In this document: piece by piece, positions 1 to 11,561 of the stretch
How positions within the stretch are numbered: position 1 is the stretch's first letter
Layout: each line of letters opens with the position of its first letter
Source: Podaxis mareebaensis
Taxonomy: Eukaryota > Basidiomycota > Agaricomycetes > Agaricales > Agaricaceae
Direction of reading: 5' to 3'
Length of the DNA: 64,000 nucleotides
Assembly: GCA_018524725.1 (NCBI GenBank)
Contig: JAEUWP010000137.1
Location: 1 to 64,000, forward strand
Position numbers and translations under genes: made by a program
Notes under the pieces: model-generated
Seen by the model: the letters and a program-made list of their open reading frames with translations, nothing else
Databases searched by the model: none
Told to the model about the DNA's origin: nothing

Positions 1-1108
1 CAGGACCCCATGCACAGCTTCATATATGGCAAGTGATCGATCAAAAACAGACCATGTCCCTCTCGGCGACGGTACACATCGCAAGGAAAATACTCACGGT
101 CGTGTGCCGCTCCAGTTGGCAGTAACGCTCAGCGCCCGTCAGACCACAGTCCCACCAGTCACTATACCGGCTATAACACCAAGTATCACGGCTCCTCAAG
201 TACCTCCAACCAGGGGAACGAAAACTTGCGAGACCGGAGCTGCCTGTCCCAAGTCTCTGTCATTTGGTATCGTGCTGTGGAGCCTTTCGCAAATAGAACG
301 GCTGTGACACGACAATAGTCCACTGGGTACTTTGAATACTGCCGCTCGGAGGCTGAAGATTTACTGAAGGAGCGAGCGTGAAACGATGGTATGCCACCTA
401 CAAATGACGATATCATGCAGGAGTAAATCAACCAGCTTGCGTATGAACCTATGAACCACTTACGGTCCACTCGGTTCTGGTGTTGCCGTATTGCGAGGGT
501 GACCTATAATTTGAAATAACGTGCACCCGACCATAAGAAGCAAGCCAACGTCTTGAAGCGACATCCAGAACGACCAGGATGAGAAAAAGAAGGATTAAAT
601 GAAATGGGGGCTGAGAAGCCGAACTGATAATGGTGACGCATCATCCTTCATTTAGTTATTCCATGTCCACCCATAATGGTGTCAGCCTGGACATTCCGAT
701 ATTTCATAAATTTTGATGCACTCTTATGCGGAATCGCATCGTCTCTCGACCTCACCCTTGGAATTCTAACCCCCTTAGTCACTCTAGGCAAAGCATCCCG
801 GTTGACTGCACACTGAAGTGGGTACCAACCTGACGATAATCATCATTTGCACGTCTGTATCTGGTATCGCGCAACACGAGAAGGAAAGTACATGACCCGC
901 AGTAAATACTAAGAATAAAATATTGACTCCAACCATCAACGAGAGGATACTAAACAACACAACGATTGCTGAACCATGAAGAGAAGCAGAACAATCCAAC
1001 ATCGATAAAAACGAGAGGAAGGCGAGGGACAAATCTCATGAAAGGGAAACACATGCACCCGAAGTAAATGACACAGAGAACTCTTACATGTAGTTTTGGC
1101 GTATGAGT
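1..1108. other. Left-edge region without a resolvable gene; possible decayed membrane-protein remnant
   Basis: No intact gene is supported here. On the minus strand a frame around 240-120 reads as a hydrophobic, glycine-rich stretch (VILGVIAGIVTGG) flanked in frame by two TGA stops. It resembles the transmembrane segment of the Ser/Thr-rich membrane proteins encoded elsewhere in this window. Around 580-510 a short minus-strand ATG frame looks signal-peptide-like (MSLQDVGLLLMVG) and ends at a plausible GTAAGT donor, but I could not join it to a continuous reading frame. It may be the remnant of a gene, or one whose end lies outside the window. Confidence 0.25.
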
Positions 1109-3003
1109 TTATGAGGATGCTGGTGGCTGATGCTGAGGCGGGAATTGTGACTGGCTCGGGGAAGGTGATGGCGGCGACGCGTTGACAACTGTTAGTCCTC
1201 CTCGTCTTTCTGAATACTGAGGCGGGAGCTCTACGACGCCATCCGCATTTGGAGGGGGCAGAACGTCTTCGGCATCAGTATGTACCAGAATCCGGGACGG
1301 CGCTTTGTAATCTGACACACCCGCCATTGCAGCTTTGCGCTGCTGAGCCGACGTCACGGAATCGGACCTTGACACATTTTCTGCTGACGCAAATGGGTCG
1401 TTTGCAGGGGGTGGTGGCGGTGGTAGCGGATGATCTCGGTTGACCATGGGAGTATTGAAGGGGTCAGCCGGATTGGGTAGGGTATATGCGGATGCTGAGG
1501 GAAGTTCGTATGTCGACTGGTATGGATAGTTGGCAGGAGGGTAGCGTTGTTGGTAGGGGTTGTCCAGGAATGGATTTGAGTCGTAGGGCAACATGCTTCC
1601 TTGGTGTCCGTCGTACGGCCCCATAGCTCCTCCAGACAGGGTATGATTGTGGTTCTGAGTGCTTGGAGCGTAAGTACTTGGTGCATATGAACTTGGCTGG
1701 TAAGTATGCCCATAGGGTTGTTGGGAGTTGTATGTTTGAGGTGTTTGAGGGGCGTAAGGAGGGGAGGCACCATAAGCAGCGTTGGATGTTGAAGAAAAGG
1801 AGTAAGGATGGGGATTATGCGATCCACCGTATGGGGGGAAGCCTGAAGGAGATCCTTGAGCCGCCCTTCTCCTCTTGAGGAAGAACAAACCAAGGGTGAT
1901 AACGACAGCGAGGAAGAGTAAAGCACCAATAACGGTTCCAGCAATGGCTCCGATAGAAGTGCCCCCGGAGGATGCTGGTTCTGAGGAGCTGGCAGACGGG
2001 GCGGCACCGGTAGACGTTGCAGTGTTGGTTGGCTTTTGAGACGTCGGTGCATCTGTGCTACTAGTTGGCAATGCCGAGGTTGAAGACGGGGAAAGCCCAT
2101 TCAAACACGATCGATCATCCGAGTTAGCTACGATTCTGGCATCCGAACTTCCACCTTGCCGGCCAGCGGCGTCAACCATCATAAAAATGATAGAGGTGCC
2201 GTGTTCAACGTTTGCTGTCCACGCGAATTGTGTGGCGCCTGCCGGAGGGCGCAGAACGAAGGATGTGCCAGAGGGAATAACGCCCTAACGATAATGAAAG
2301 AAAACACTGATCAGAATCCATAGTCATCTCGAGAACGCGAAACTCGTACAAAGATGGTGACAGGTTGAACAGCATCGGGGTATCCGCTGAAAACGAACGG
2401 CCTGCGAAGTGTAAATGCAATATTTCACGCCGTTTTCTGGATGAACGCACCTGCATTGGGTGAGAGCAGAGTTGAGCTGGAATGAGAAATCGATGCCTGC
2501 ACACAGTCAACAATGTGTATATCCAACGATCAGTGCTGCTACCCACCAGGATCTGCCGTGTTGCATTTTCCACCCGTTGATGCTCCCACCGTCAACACAT
2601 TCGTCGTCCCTCCTGTCCCAAACCCAACTGCGTCCGACATAGAAAGTACAAACTGCTGTCCTTGGGGTATAGGGAGTTGGGAAACCGAGAAAGACCCTTG
2701 GCCATTATTGAACGCGGTCGCTGGTATTGAGATATTTCGGGGGACGCCAAACACCTGAGGTTGTGGTAAGGTTTGGTGTTTTGTTTTGTGAGATCTAATC
2801 AACGCACAGGAATGAGGTGTAAGAAAAACGGCGCAACACCACCTAGAAAAGATCTGAATTAGCTAAGACGCACTAATCAATGGTGGATACTTACCGCTCC
2901 ACGAGATGGAAAGGCTATCGCATTCCGTTGCAGGACCCGCAGAAAAGCTGAAGGCAGCGACAAGAGGAACAAAAAGAATGGCCCAGCACAAAACAACAGA
3001 CAT
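1109..3003 (-). CDS. Ser/Thr-rich single-pass membrane protein with secreted N-terminal domain
   Basis: Six exons can be joined in phase: 3003-2895, 2842-2808, 2754-2547, 2496-2451, 2386-2350 and 2284-1109, giving about 536 residues. The start is the ATG of a signal peptide (MSVVLCWAILFVPLVAAF), followed by a beta-rich extracellular part with motifs such as CDSLSISWSGG and GVPRNISIPA. Next come a Ser/Thr/Ala-rich stalk, one transmembrane helix (IGALLFLAVVITLGLFFL) with a basic stop-transfer KRRR, and a long Pro/Tyr/Gln-rich cytoplasmic tail. The layout is that of the mucin-like or Mid2/WSC-like cell-surface proteins common in Agaricomycetes; the ligand and role are unknown. A second gene of similar layout lies at 21113-22233. 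Confidence 0.8.
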
Positions 3004-4272
3004 AATGAAAGGAATGGAGAGCGAAAAGAATGAAAGGATTGACGGATAAAATTCTGTCAGAGAAAGGACCGGAGAGCAGCTCAGACTGCTGCCACGGTAA
3101 CAACCAAAGGGACAACTGGTGTGCCTGCCAATGCGTTCGAAGCAGAAATCATTAGCTTAGTCAGCTTCCATCACTCGCGTGTTCTCATCAGGTTCCCACT
3201 AAGTCGTCCCCACACACTTCACACTAATTACCTCCCAAGGCTCCACAATGCCCCTGCACCCAGAGAACAAACCACTTTATCTTCCAGCTTTCGAAGCGAA
3301 CAAGGCAGTAGATTCAAGACCCCTATGCTGCTATATAAAACGTCCATAGCCATGAAGTAGAGACATTGGCAATCACATATTGATGATCATTCCCACTGAT
3401 GATCAATATCCATGTGAAAGGAGCACAAGCGAAGAGAAAGTAGACAATTTGGGACTTGACCTTGCGGTCCAGAATCCTCAGCGGGGCAAAGTGTTTGGTG
3501 TCCTGCCAAAAACTAGTGAGCCTAAAACGTGGTAGCTCCGAGAAATTCATCGGTGGGCATGGCTCGCTTGCATTCAGCAATGGCAGAGGATTGAACATAG
3601 TCGAGCATTGAAGTTTCAAATCGCATCTCTTTCGCAAGTTCATCGCCCAATGGCTTGGGGCAGATTAACTGATTATGAAGCCCAAAGATGGTCCGTTTGG
3701 CCTACTCTCGCGGACATGGCATCGAAAATACAAGGTGCGGTTGTTGGGAGACACCCAGTGGAACTTTTGTTGGCCTCATTACACTGCAACGGCTCGTCGA
3801 ATTTCTATGTCCGCTCGGAAACTTGGAACATGTTCGACTCATCAAGAAGAGAGGACTGCGTGATTTTTAAAGTTCTTTGGGTGGATTTTGCCAGAAGTTT
3901 AGGGTCTACAGAATAGAATCACATTGTCTGAGCCAATGGCTCAATGATCTTTGAGAGATATTTTACAGAGAGCTCTCAGCAAGGTCTACCGAGCGACACC
4001 AACGTCCCAAAAATTGAGGAACTTCCCAAAATTTAAGTAGTTGTCTTCGCTAAGCGCTTGTTCTTGACTGTACACACATCACCCGGGGTTAGGGTCTCGG
4101 CATCTTCCGTAGAGTCCTATCCAGTTTCTCCAAGCCACCCATTCCCACCTTGACCATACAACCAGAATTATCGGCAACGGACTCGACGACCTCAAGACAC
4201 AAGGTATGCCCCTCTGCTGTCTTTATGCCTGAGAGAATGTAATAGAGTGACTCCCTTATCGCAGACTAACCT
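3004..4272. other. Intergenic region upstream of eL13
   Basis: This is a divergent upstream region between the minus-strand membrane protein and the plus-strand ribosomal gene. Short open frames of up to about 105 codons at 3323-3643 (-) and 3608-3916 (+) show no domain I recognise and no splice structure that extends them. From about 4030 the sequence becomes pyrimidine-rich just before the eL13 start, as expected for a ribosomal-protein promoter and leader. Confidence 0.4.
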
Positions 4273-5068
4273 ATGGGTTTCCGGCACAACAACGGTTAGT
4301 TTACTACAAGACCTCTTCTAATCACGCAACACGTCTAAACATCATGAATCGCAGTCCTCCACGCCAACCACTTCCGCAAGGATTGGCAACGTCGCGTTCG
4401 CACCTGGTTCGATCAACCAGGACGGAAACTCCGCAGACGCAACGCCCGCAAGGCCAAGGCTGCCGCACTCGGCGTTCGTCCCCTCTCCCTCCTCCGCCCC
4501 GCTGTCCGTGGACAAACCGTTCGCTACAACCGCAAACTCCGTGAGGGACGTGGTTTCACACTGGCTGAGTTGAAGGAGGCTGGAATTGGCAGGAAGGAGG
4601 CTCTCGGAATTGGCATTGTTGTTGACCACAGGAGGAGGAATCTTAGCGAGGAGGGCAAGAAGCTCAATGTTGAGCGTCTGAAGGCTTACAAGGCCCGTTT
4701 GATTGTCTTCCCTCGCAAGGCTGGCAAGGCCAAGAAGGGTGATTCATCGGTGCGTAATTACTCCCTGTCTGTAATTTAATCAGGGTCTGACTCTTGAATT
4801 CTTAGGCGGAGGATCTCAAGGCCCCAACAACACGTGCTGCTCTCCCTCTTCCCGAAGCTTACCCCGCCGAGGCTCCCAGAAAAATCACCGCAGAGGAACG
4901 CGAGTTCCAGGCATACAGGACTCTCCGTATTGCTCGTGCCAACGCCAGGTACGAGGGTGCCCGCAAGGCGCGCGCTGCCAAGGTCAGAGTTCTATCTTAT
5001 CGGAAATGGTATCGTGAATTGACCCTGGTTAACAGAAAGAAGAGGAGGAGGCTGCCAAGAAGAAATAA
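4273..5068 (+). CDS. RPL13: 60S ribosomal protein L13 (eL13)
   Basis: Four exons, 4273-4294, 4355-4749, 4806-4982 and 5036-5068, encode about 208 residues, the normal length for eukaryotic eL13. The first exon carries only MGFRHNN plus one base. The protein continues with LHANHFRKDWQ, the conserved Arg/Lys-rich N-terminal part, the VVDHRRRNLSEE segment, and ends in a charged KEEEEAAKKK tail. It is a structural protein of the large cytoplasmic ribosomal subunit. A very short first exon followed by an intron is typical of fungal ribosomal-protein genes. The downstream desaturase gene is convergent. Confidence 0.97.
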
Positions 5069-5354
5069 ACTACTTAATCTTGTCGCTCTTCTGTACTTTG
5101 TCATGCCACCATGCCCACCATCGAGTCCTCACAAAATGTCGCCACGACTTGCGAGTCTACCATATTGCACCACATGCCTCATATGCAAATATGATTCTCG
5201 TTTCTTCAGGGGTTTAGAGTGATGCCATTCATTGTCTTCTCAGTCAGCTTTGAAATTTTGAATTTCGGCGTTTTTATCGAACGGTCTTATTGGGTAGCCC
5301 CAACAAGTCCATAATAAGTGGTATAAGGTCCTTGCGATCTATCTAGTGTTCGAA

Positions 5355-7204
5355 TCAGCTGGCTTTTTTCTCCGCTGCAGCTATCTTTTTCTCCACCGCC
5401 TCCCTTGCTTCGGCTTTCGCTACCATCCCCATTAACTTAGCTTGTTCCGCCACACACTTCAGAACATCCAAGATCTCCTTATTCCCATCCACAAACCCAA
5501 ACTCTGCGTAAACTAGACCTTGCTCTTCTGCGAACTTCTTGACAAGTTCACTAGCTTTCCTTAGGTTATGCCGCGGAAGTCTTGGGAACAAATGGTGTGT
5601 GACTTGCAAATGAAGTCCACCATGAATAAACCCAATAGACTCTGGGCAGATTACATCCGTAGTGGTCCGCATCTGACGGTGCGGGAATGATTCGGTAGGG
5701 CCCAGATCAGCTGTGGACATTGCGAAATGTGATAGGACGATCTGTGGTTTGGTCATCAGCAAAACGCATAAATGCCGAGTGATGCTGGAGAGAAATGATA
5801 TTACCTGGACGTGGAGGGGACTTGTAATTACATGGCTTACAAGAAGATAAGCCAAGGCCTTTTGCCAAGAGCCACAGCCCCAAAGAACGGCGCCAAGCCA
5901 GGACCAGAAGAAAACCAGGCCAACAATTTCAAGCCAGAAAGCCCAGCGACCACCGCGGGCACGTTTGGTATCCCAAGCTTTCTTGAACAGGAAGCTGTAA
6001 GAGTTCGCATATAGGTTAAATCGGGCAAACATCATGACGATATAGAAGAGTTTGTGTTGGATAGCGATGATAATTTTGGCGAAGCGGTCGAAGTGCATGA
6101 TACGCTTGTAGTAGGAGGACCAAAGGGAAGAGAAGAAGACGGGAGAGATGGCAAAGAAGGGGAGGTGTTCGATATCTGGGTCACTGGAGGAGAAAAGTCA
6201 TCAGACCTTTAGATGTTCTCGCACCATAATTGTGATACTTACTGCGACGGGTGGTTGGTTACGACTGGGTAGGACGTAAAAGGCGGTCAGATCGGTAAAT
6301 AAAACTCGTGGGAGGGTGCTTAACTTACGATGGTGAACGTTATGGTTCTGTATTACGGAGTGCTATTAGTATTCGTGTAGGAATTAGTCTGACGAGTTTT
6401 ACTCACCTCCACCCACCAACCAATGCTGAGGCCACCCATAAAGTCAGCTATGAGGATGGCTATTAAGCGATCGATCACCCAGTCATGTGTGACCCCCATA
6501 TGGCCAAGATCATGGGCGGTAAATGCCAATTGGTGCCACAGTAGGCCCAGGAATACAGCACTGGTCATTAGCCAGTCCTGGGAATAGGCGTACGCGGAGA
6601 TACCGGCCAGCAATACATAGCGGGTTACTTCAGGACCATATCCAGTTAGGTACGGTGTCTTGTAGAGGCCTGCGTCGACAATGCGTTTATGCAGCTCACG
6701 ATACGCCCTAGAGTGCCGCGCCTGGACCTTTAGCGAAAGGTCAGTGGGAGAAGGAGAAAGAGTAGCGAGAGTGGGAGCGTGGGGTTGCAACGTGAGATCT
6801 TTGTCCACGAGGAGGATTTGAGACGAGGGTGAAAGTGGTGTATTTTCTGTCGAGCGAACAGCGGTGGCCTCTTGGTGCCATTCTGATTTTCCATCTGGGT
6901 TCAGCCTGCGGACCCAACCAGACATGATCGGAGGGACGAGGGGCTCCCAGGCGCCGTCGGTGAGCTCGACTCGGCCGACAGAGAAGCGCTTGATCATTTT
7001 GAGGGTATCATTGGAGTGGTATGCTTCTATCTCGTCCGTCGCGTCCCTACCGACGAAATGAAGTAGGGCGAGGCTGCCGCCGGGATGTGCGTCGAGCCAT
7101 GACTGGGGTATACGGAGGAGGCAGCCCTGATATATGATGAGAAGCTCGCCAGCGAGGATACGGACGGCGACGTCCTGGCGAGTGCAGAGGGTAGACTGGC
7201 CCAT
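5355..7204 (-). CDS. Cytochrome b5-fused fatty-acid desaturase, sphingolipid delta-8 type
   Basis: Five exons join in phase: 7204-6407, 6347-6329, 6264-6243, 6183-5805 and 5741-5355, for about 534 residues. An N-terminal cytochrome b5 domain carries the haem-binding HPGG motif at about residues 40-43. The three histidine boxes of front-end and sphingolipid desaturases are present: HDLGH near residue 231, HNVHH near 268-272, and the diagnostic QVTHH of the third box, in which Q replaces the first H. Two tiny exons (19 and 22 nt) encode the second box and the following LVTNHPSH. The family inserts a double bond at C8 of the long-chain base in ceramides at the ER membrane. The ATG at 7204 is the first in frame. 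The gene diverges from the Pal1 gene. Confidence 0.92.
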
Positions 7205-7554
7205 CCTCAAATGTGTCTGGGAATAGGAGGAAAGACGCGACGTGCAGAGTCACGCCATCTGGAAATTAAAAGATGATCTGATGCTATGCCTTAGCAAAAA
7301 TAATTCTCCAGATAGGTGGCGCTGTTAAGCTGGCTCTGCGTTCTTCTCTCCACAGCCCGCTCTTCGTCCCATCCTCCATCATCCCGGCTCTCATTTCCTC
7401 ACCGTTGTCCTCACTGAGCTGCACAGAGCCCACAGGCACCAATTCCAACCACAGCCAGCAACGTGATTGCGGAGTAGGCGCTGCCAGTTTAGCCGACTTG
7501 GCGTGAGAACAACCACCAGAGCGACCCTCAAAGCACCTGGACATCCAATAACAG
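7205..7554. promoter_or_regulatory. Divergent upstream region, desaturase / Pal1 gene
   Basis: About 350 bp separate the start codons of the minus-strand desaturase and the plus-strand Pal1 gene, so both promoters must lie here. I see a CCAAT at about 7439-7443 but no clear TATA box and no coding potential. Confidence 0.4.
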
Positions 7555-9033
7555 ATGGCTGCAGTTCATCCACACTCATCATCACGACCGCATCCCCACA
7601 CCCCCTCTCGTCTCCGCTCTGCCTCTGATCCCTTCGTTGATCCATCAACACCCTCCAAGCATCGTCCCCCGCCTCCCCCACCAAAACCCACACACACTGG
7701 CAGGATGCCTGCGGCAGTCAAGTCGGCACCTGCCTCCAAGGATGTCCATGATATTACCGAAGCTGTAAGAGATACTGTAACTGTCCGCGATCGTAGCGAC
7801 AGTCCCCGGACAAGAATGGGCCGTAGCCAGAGTAGTGTGTGAGCTCCACGTTCAGATTCCGAACTCGCATGTTTGATTACTCATACAAACCCGCTACTAG
7901 CCCTACGCCCAACCCCAGCTCTCGTCCGAGCACGAAGAGGTCCCAGTCCCAAGACTCTGCTGGCATCACCGAAAAACAAAGATCCAATGGTAAATCCCGG
8001 GGAAAGAAGAGTTCCCAACATGCAGATGTCATTGACCGGCTCGATTTCACCGGTGTTGGTCGTGCGTCCTCTCTCCTGCCTCATTTGCCGAGCTTTCGCC
8101 CTAATCGATCAACCTCTCTGCTTTCTCTCAGTTTTCCATCATGATGGTCCCTTTGATGCTTGCGCGCCTTCGCGCAACAAGCAGCGCAACAAAGCCCCAT
8201 TATACGCATGGAGCAACATTCCCGACGCAACCCAGTACGGTGACAGTGCCTATCCATCCGCGCATGCCTATGCTGCATTTTCCGACGATTATCCTGAACC
8301 ACCAAAGAAGAAGGTCGACGCCATAGCTGAGGCCTGGGGCATCCATGAGCCTGAACCCTATGAAGAGTTCTTCGCAGGTGGCGGCTCCACTCGTCCGGAA
8401 GGCGATACCCCAGCCAGTTCCATCTACAACGGGAGGGATTCACATAATTCGAACTCAGCATCTCTTGGCGGCACCCCAAAGCGAGGCAAAGATGAAGTAC
8501 AGCAGCCTCAGGGTACCAAAGAGCAGCGTCCTCGTGTCGGCACCCGCCGTCCTCTCGTTCCGCCTCCCCAACCGATATTTGTGCCCGACCCTGTTGAAAC
8601 TGATGGTACGAGTTCACCCCCTGCGAGCTCACCGGGATACCCGAAACGGCAGAAATCCTTGATACAGAAAATACGTAGGATGCGCGACGCGCCAAACGTG
8701 CCAGTAGGGCCGGAATACGAAGAACCACCCTCTCCTCATTCTCCGCTCGACCAACCCCAGACTTCTTCCAACCCTCCCCGGCCAACACACAAGTCCCAGA
8801 ACTCCTTCCTTGGGCGATTCGGCAGGGTGCAGCCCCAAGGCGGTGACAGATCGGAGCCCTTCCTTTTAATCGATCCTCTGCCTAGCAACAAGGACCTGCC
8901 TCCAGCTCCAGCGGCAAGCACGACAAATTCCGGAGATAGTGCCCAAGCTGCACAGGAATTCGGGTCGCCTGGTATTAACCGGAAGACAAGCATTATGAAG
9001 AAAGTGGGGAGGGTCGTGCGGGGAACCAAATAA
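7555..9033 (+). CDS. Pal1 domain protein (cell morphology / endocytic adaptor)
   Basis: The core is the Pal1 signature: HADVIDRLDFTGV, then after an intron at 8059-8131, FHHDGPFDACAPSRNK and NKAPLYAW. Pal1 proteins act at the cell cortex in polarised growth and endocytosis. The N-terminal part is Pro/Ser-rich, and the C-terminal part is disordered with a basic end (MKKVGRVVRGTK). Two models fit the first intron. One is a 71-nt intron at 7765-7835 (GTAAGA to GAGTAG). The other is a continuous exon with a 17-nt gap at 7839-7855 (GTGAGC to TTCAG), which would be a frameshift or an ultrashort intron. The last exon is 8132-9033. HIS7 lies downstream in convergent orientation. Confidence 0.82.
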
Positions 9034-9540
9034 ATGCCTTCCCTGGACATTTATAGACGACCTGGGAAGAGCGCCAATCAATTTCCGGAATACCCAGGTC
9101 TCCATATACAATTCTAGAAGTCGACCAAACTTCATCCTTTCATACTCGCTCTCCATCTAGCCGCCCTCCTATTTTTGACGTCGCAGATCTATGTATCCCC
9201 CTTGCTTTCCAGTTTCAAGTTTGTATATCCACTCCCAGGGGATTCTTCTGTTGTTTCTTATTCCCCAGATCACCGGCATATCTGTCGTGGTACTTCCTCT
9301 TTTCGTCTCCTTGCTGGAACTTACTAGGTCCAAGTGTCCTGTTGCAATGACTTTTACTTCTGGCTGATTAGCAGGATGTATTGTACCAAGTTACCCATAA
9401 CCTGCCTGTATCGTTTCTCTTTTCCTGTCTATGACTCTCGTCGGTCCCTTGTATAATAAGCCTGACAATCTATATTTTTCTTAACTATAAATAAGATTTT
9501 TGAAAGATTATGTTGATGCCGCTCCACTCTGAGATTTATT
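9034..9540. other. Convergent 3' region between the Pal1 gene and HIS7
   Basis: About 500 bp of pyrimidine- and AT-rich sequence lie between two convergent stop codons. It should hold both 3' untranslated regions. An AT-rich stretch at about 9470-9510 (including AACTATAAATAAG) is a plausible polyadenylation zone. No open frame or repeat is visible. Confidence 0.4.
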
Positions 9541-11292
9541 CTACATAGGCACCTCCCGAACGTTGATCTTCGCTTCTTTCAGCGCATACTTCACTTCTGA
9601 GATACCAACCTGCTCTCGGTGGAAGATACCGGCTGCCAAAGCAGCCTCAACACCCGTGGCCTTGAAAACGTCTACGAAGTGGCCAGCAGTGCCCGCTCCA
9701 CTACTGGCCACCACCGGGATTTTGACGTTCTTTCGGACCAGATTAATTAGATCAAGATCAAAACCAAGCCCAGTTCCATCCCGATCAATACTGTTGACAA
9801 GAATCTCGCCTGCCCCTAATTCCTCCACGCCCTTGGCGAGTTGGACCACCGACAAAGGACGGTTTTCACGACCTCCTGAAACGGTGCATTGGTACCACCA
9901 AGCCTTTCCGCGCTCGTTCTCTGGGCCGTCTGGTTTGCCGTGTATGAGTTCATCCTTGTACGGACCGCCATATGTCTCGGGATCGACATAGGCCCTACGA
10001 GGATCGATAGAGACGACAACCGCTTGGCGCCCATATGCATGGGCAATGGTTTCGATTGCCCCGTTACCCTTCTCCCCGGTCGCGCGTAACTTTTCGACAG
10101 CATATACAGCTTCGGATCCGATGCTAACTTTATCAGCCCCGGCGCGGAAATACGCCCCTGCCACTTCCAACGCGGGTCGTTTAGTGCCGTCGGGATCAAT
10201 GGTATCTTTGATCCCGCCGCCAATGGTTAGAGGGACAAAAATCTCCTCGGCTGCTGCGCGGACGACTGCTAGCATGGGTTGATCCCGGAGGGGGGAGTGG
10301 CGGAAAGACGTGATGTTGAGTAGACATAATTCGTCTGCGCCTGCGGAGTAGTATTTCGCTGCGAGTGCGACGGGTTTACCGAGATTGCGGACCGCACCGG
10401 CGGTTTGGGCTGTGACGTTTTTGTCGGAGGATTTTTCGCGGACGTCGTATTGGTCGCCTTTTGTTACGACTAAATCGCCTTGGTCGTTTGCACGTACGTC
10501 CATACATGCGACTATACGTTTGGTGAAGCGGTGTTCGGGGCGAGGTTTAAGTGGTATGGGAACATTGGGAGGAGCGTGGGTGTGTGCCGATTCGGGTTTG
10601 CGCAGCCATTCGTCTATCAGGCGTAAGCCCGCGATCCCAGATTTTTCGGGATGGAATTGTGTGCCGAAGACGTTGCCTTTGCGCACGGAGGAGACAAAGA
10701 GCTCGTGACCATATTGTGTGGTTGTGTACGCCCATGACATCGCTTCTGGGTATTTATCATGGTCGTATTTCGCGCAGTAGGAGTGGACAAAGTAGTAGTA
10801 TGATGGCTCCTTGATTCCTTCCGAGTTATCTTGGGTATTTAGTGGATCGGCAGTATTCCAACCCATGTGGGGGACAGATTTGTCCGTATCATCGAACCGC
10901 GAGATGTGGCAGGGTATTATACCGAGTCCTCGGGATGGAGACTCGCCTGAGGACTCGAATAGAACTTGCATGCCAATACAAATACCGAAATATGGACGTC
11001 CGGAATTGATGTATTCACGCAAGGGTTCTAGAAGACCGCGATCAGAGAGATGTTGGATAGCAGTTTCAAAAGCGCCGACGCCAGGGAAAACGAGGCTCTA
11101 ATGGAAGTGGAGTTTGAGATAATTGTGACTTGAGTGTGCATGCGTGGTTACGAGAAAGGATATAACACGAACGGTGGCTTTTGCGAAGTCGGATGGCTGA
11201 GAAATCCATGTGAACTTGTGACCTAGTTTCGTGAGGGAGTTTGCAAGACTCTGGACGTTGCCTGCGCCGTAGTCAAGGAGGTAGAGACCCAT
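9541..11292 (-). CDS. HIS7: Imidazole glycerol phosphate synthase, bifunctional HisH-HisF
   Basis: Two exons, 11292-11173 and 11097-9541, encode about 558 residues, the usual length of the fungal fused enzyme. The N-terminal glutamine amidotransferase (HisH) starts GLYLLDYGAGNVQSL and has the nucleophile motif GICIGMQ and the HPEKSG His/Glu pair. The C-terminal HisF cyclase barrel carries MDVRANDQGDLVVTKGDQYD and later SIDRDGTG and VASSGAG. The enzyme makes imidazole glycerol phosphate and AICAR from PRFAR and glutamine in histidine biosynthesis, in the cytosol. The gene is divergent from a serine-biosynthesis gene and shares a promoter with a perfect Gcn4 site. Confidence 0.97.
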
Positions 11293-11561
11293 AATGATTG
11301 TAGATTTCGGATATCTGGTCGAACCTGGACGTAAATGAGTCAACGGTGTGGCGGGCCGAAGAAGATTGATTTTGGGATTGATTTTGATCAGCCAATGATC
11401 ACACGTTATGTCAATCTGTTCATTAACATTTTATTGCTCTCTCTGACGTGCTCGTGCTTTCTGTCATTTTAATCGCTGGTAATTCGGAATTTTCGACTCA
11501 TATAAACCCCACCAATATGCACCCCTCCTCCATCTTTCGTACACCTACCATTAACAACAAC
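11293..11561. promoter_or_regulatory. Bidirectional promoter HIS7 / SER3
   Basis: A 270-bp region separates the starts of two amino-acid-biosynthesis genes. It contains TGAGTCA at 11336-11342, CCAAT at 11392-11396, a near-match CGACTCA at 11494-11500, and TATAAA at 11501-11506 on the SER3 side. The arrangement fits general amino-acid control of both genes by a Gcn4/Cpc1-type bZIP factor. The sites are seen directly; the control is inferred from the yeast and Neurospora systems. Confidence 0.7.
11336..11342. promoter_or_regulatory. Gcn4/Cpc1 binding site TGAGTCA
   Basis: This is an exact match to the palindromic general-control element TGA(C/G)TCA. It lies 44 bp upstream of the HIS7 start codon and about 220 bp upstream of the SER3 start. 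Because the site is palindromic it could serve both genes. Confidence 0.7.

Noticed and set aside
1354..2100. Long open frame of 248 codons in another frame of the first membrane gene
   Set aside because: It is a shadow of a low-complexity Ser/Pro coding exon; the signal peptide, splice joins and transmembrane helix support the other frame.
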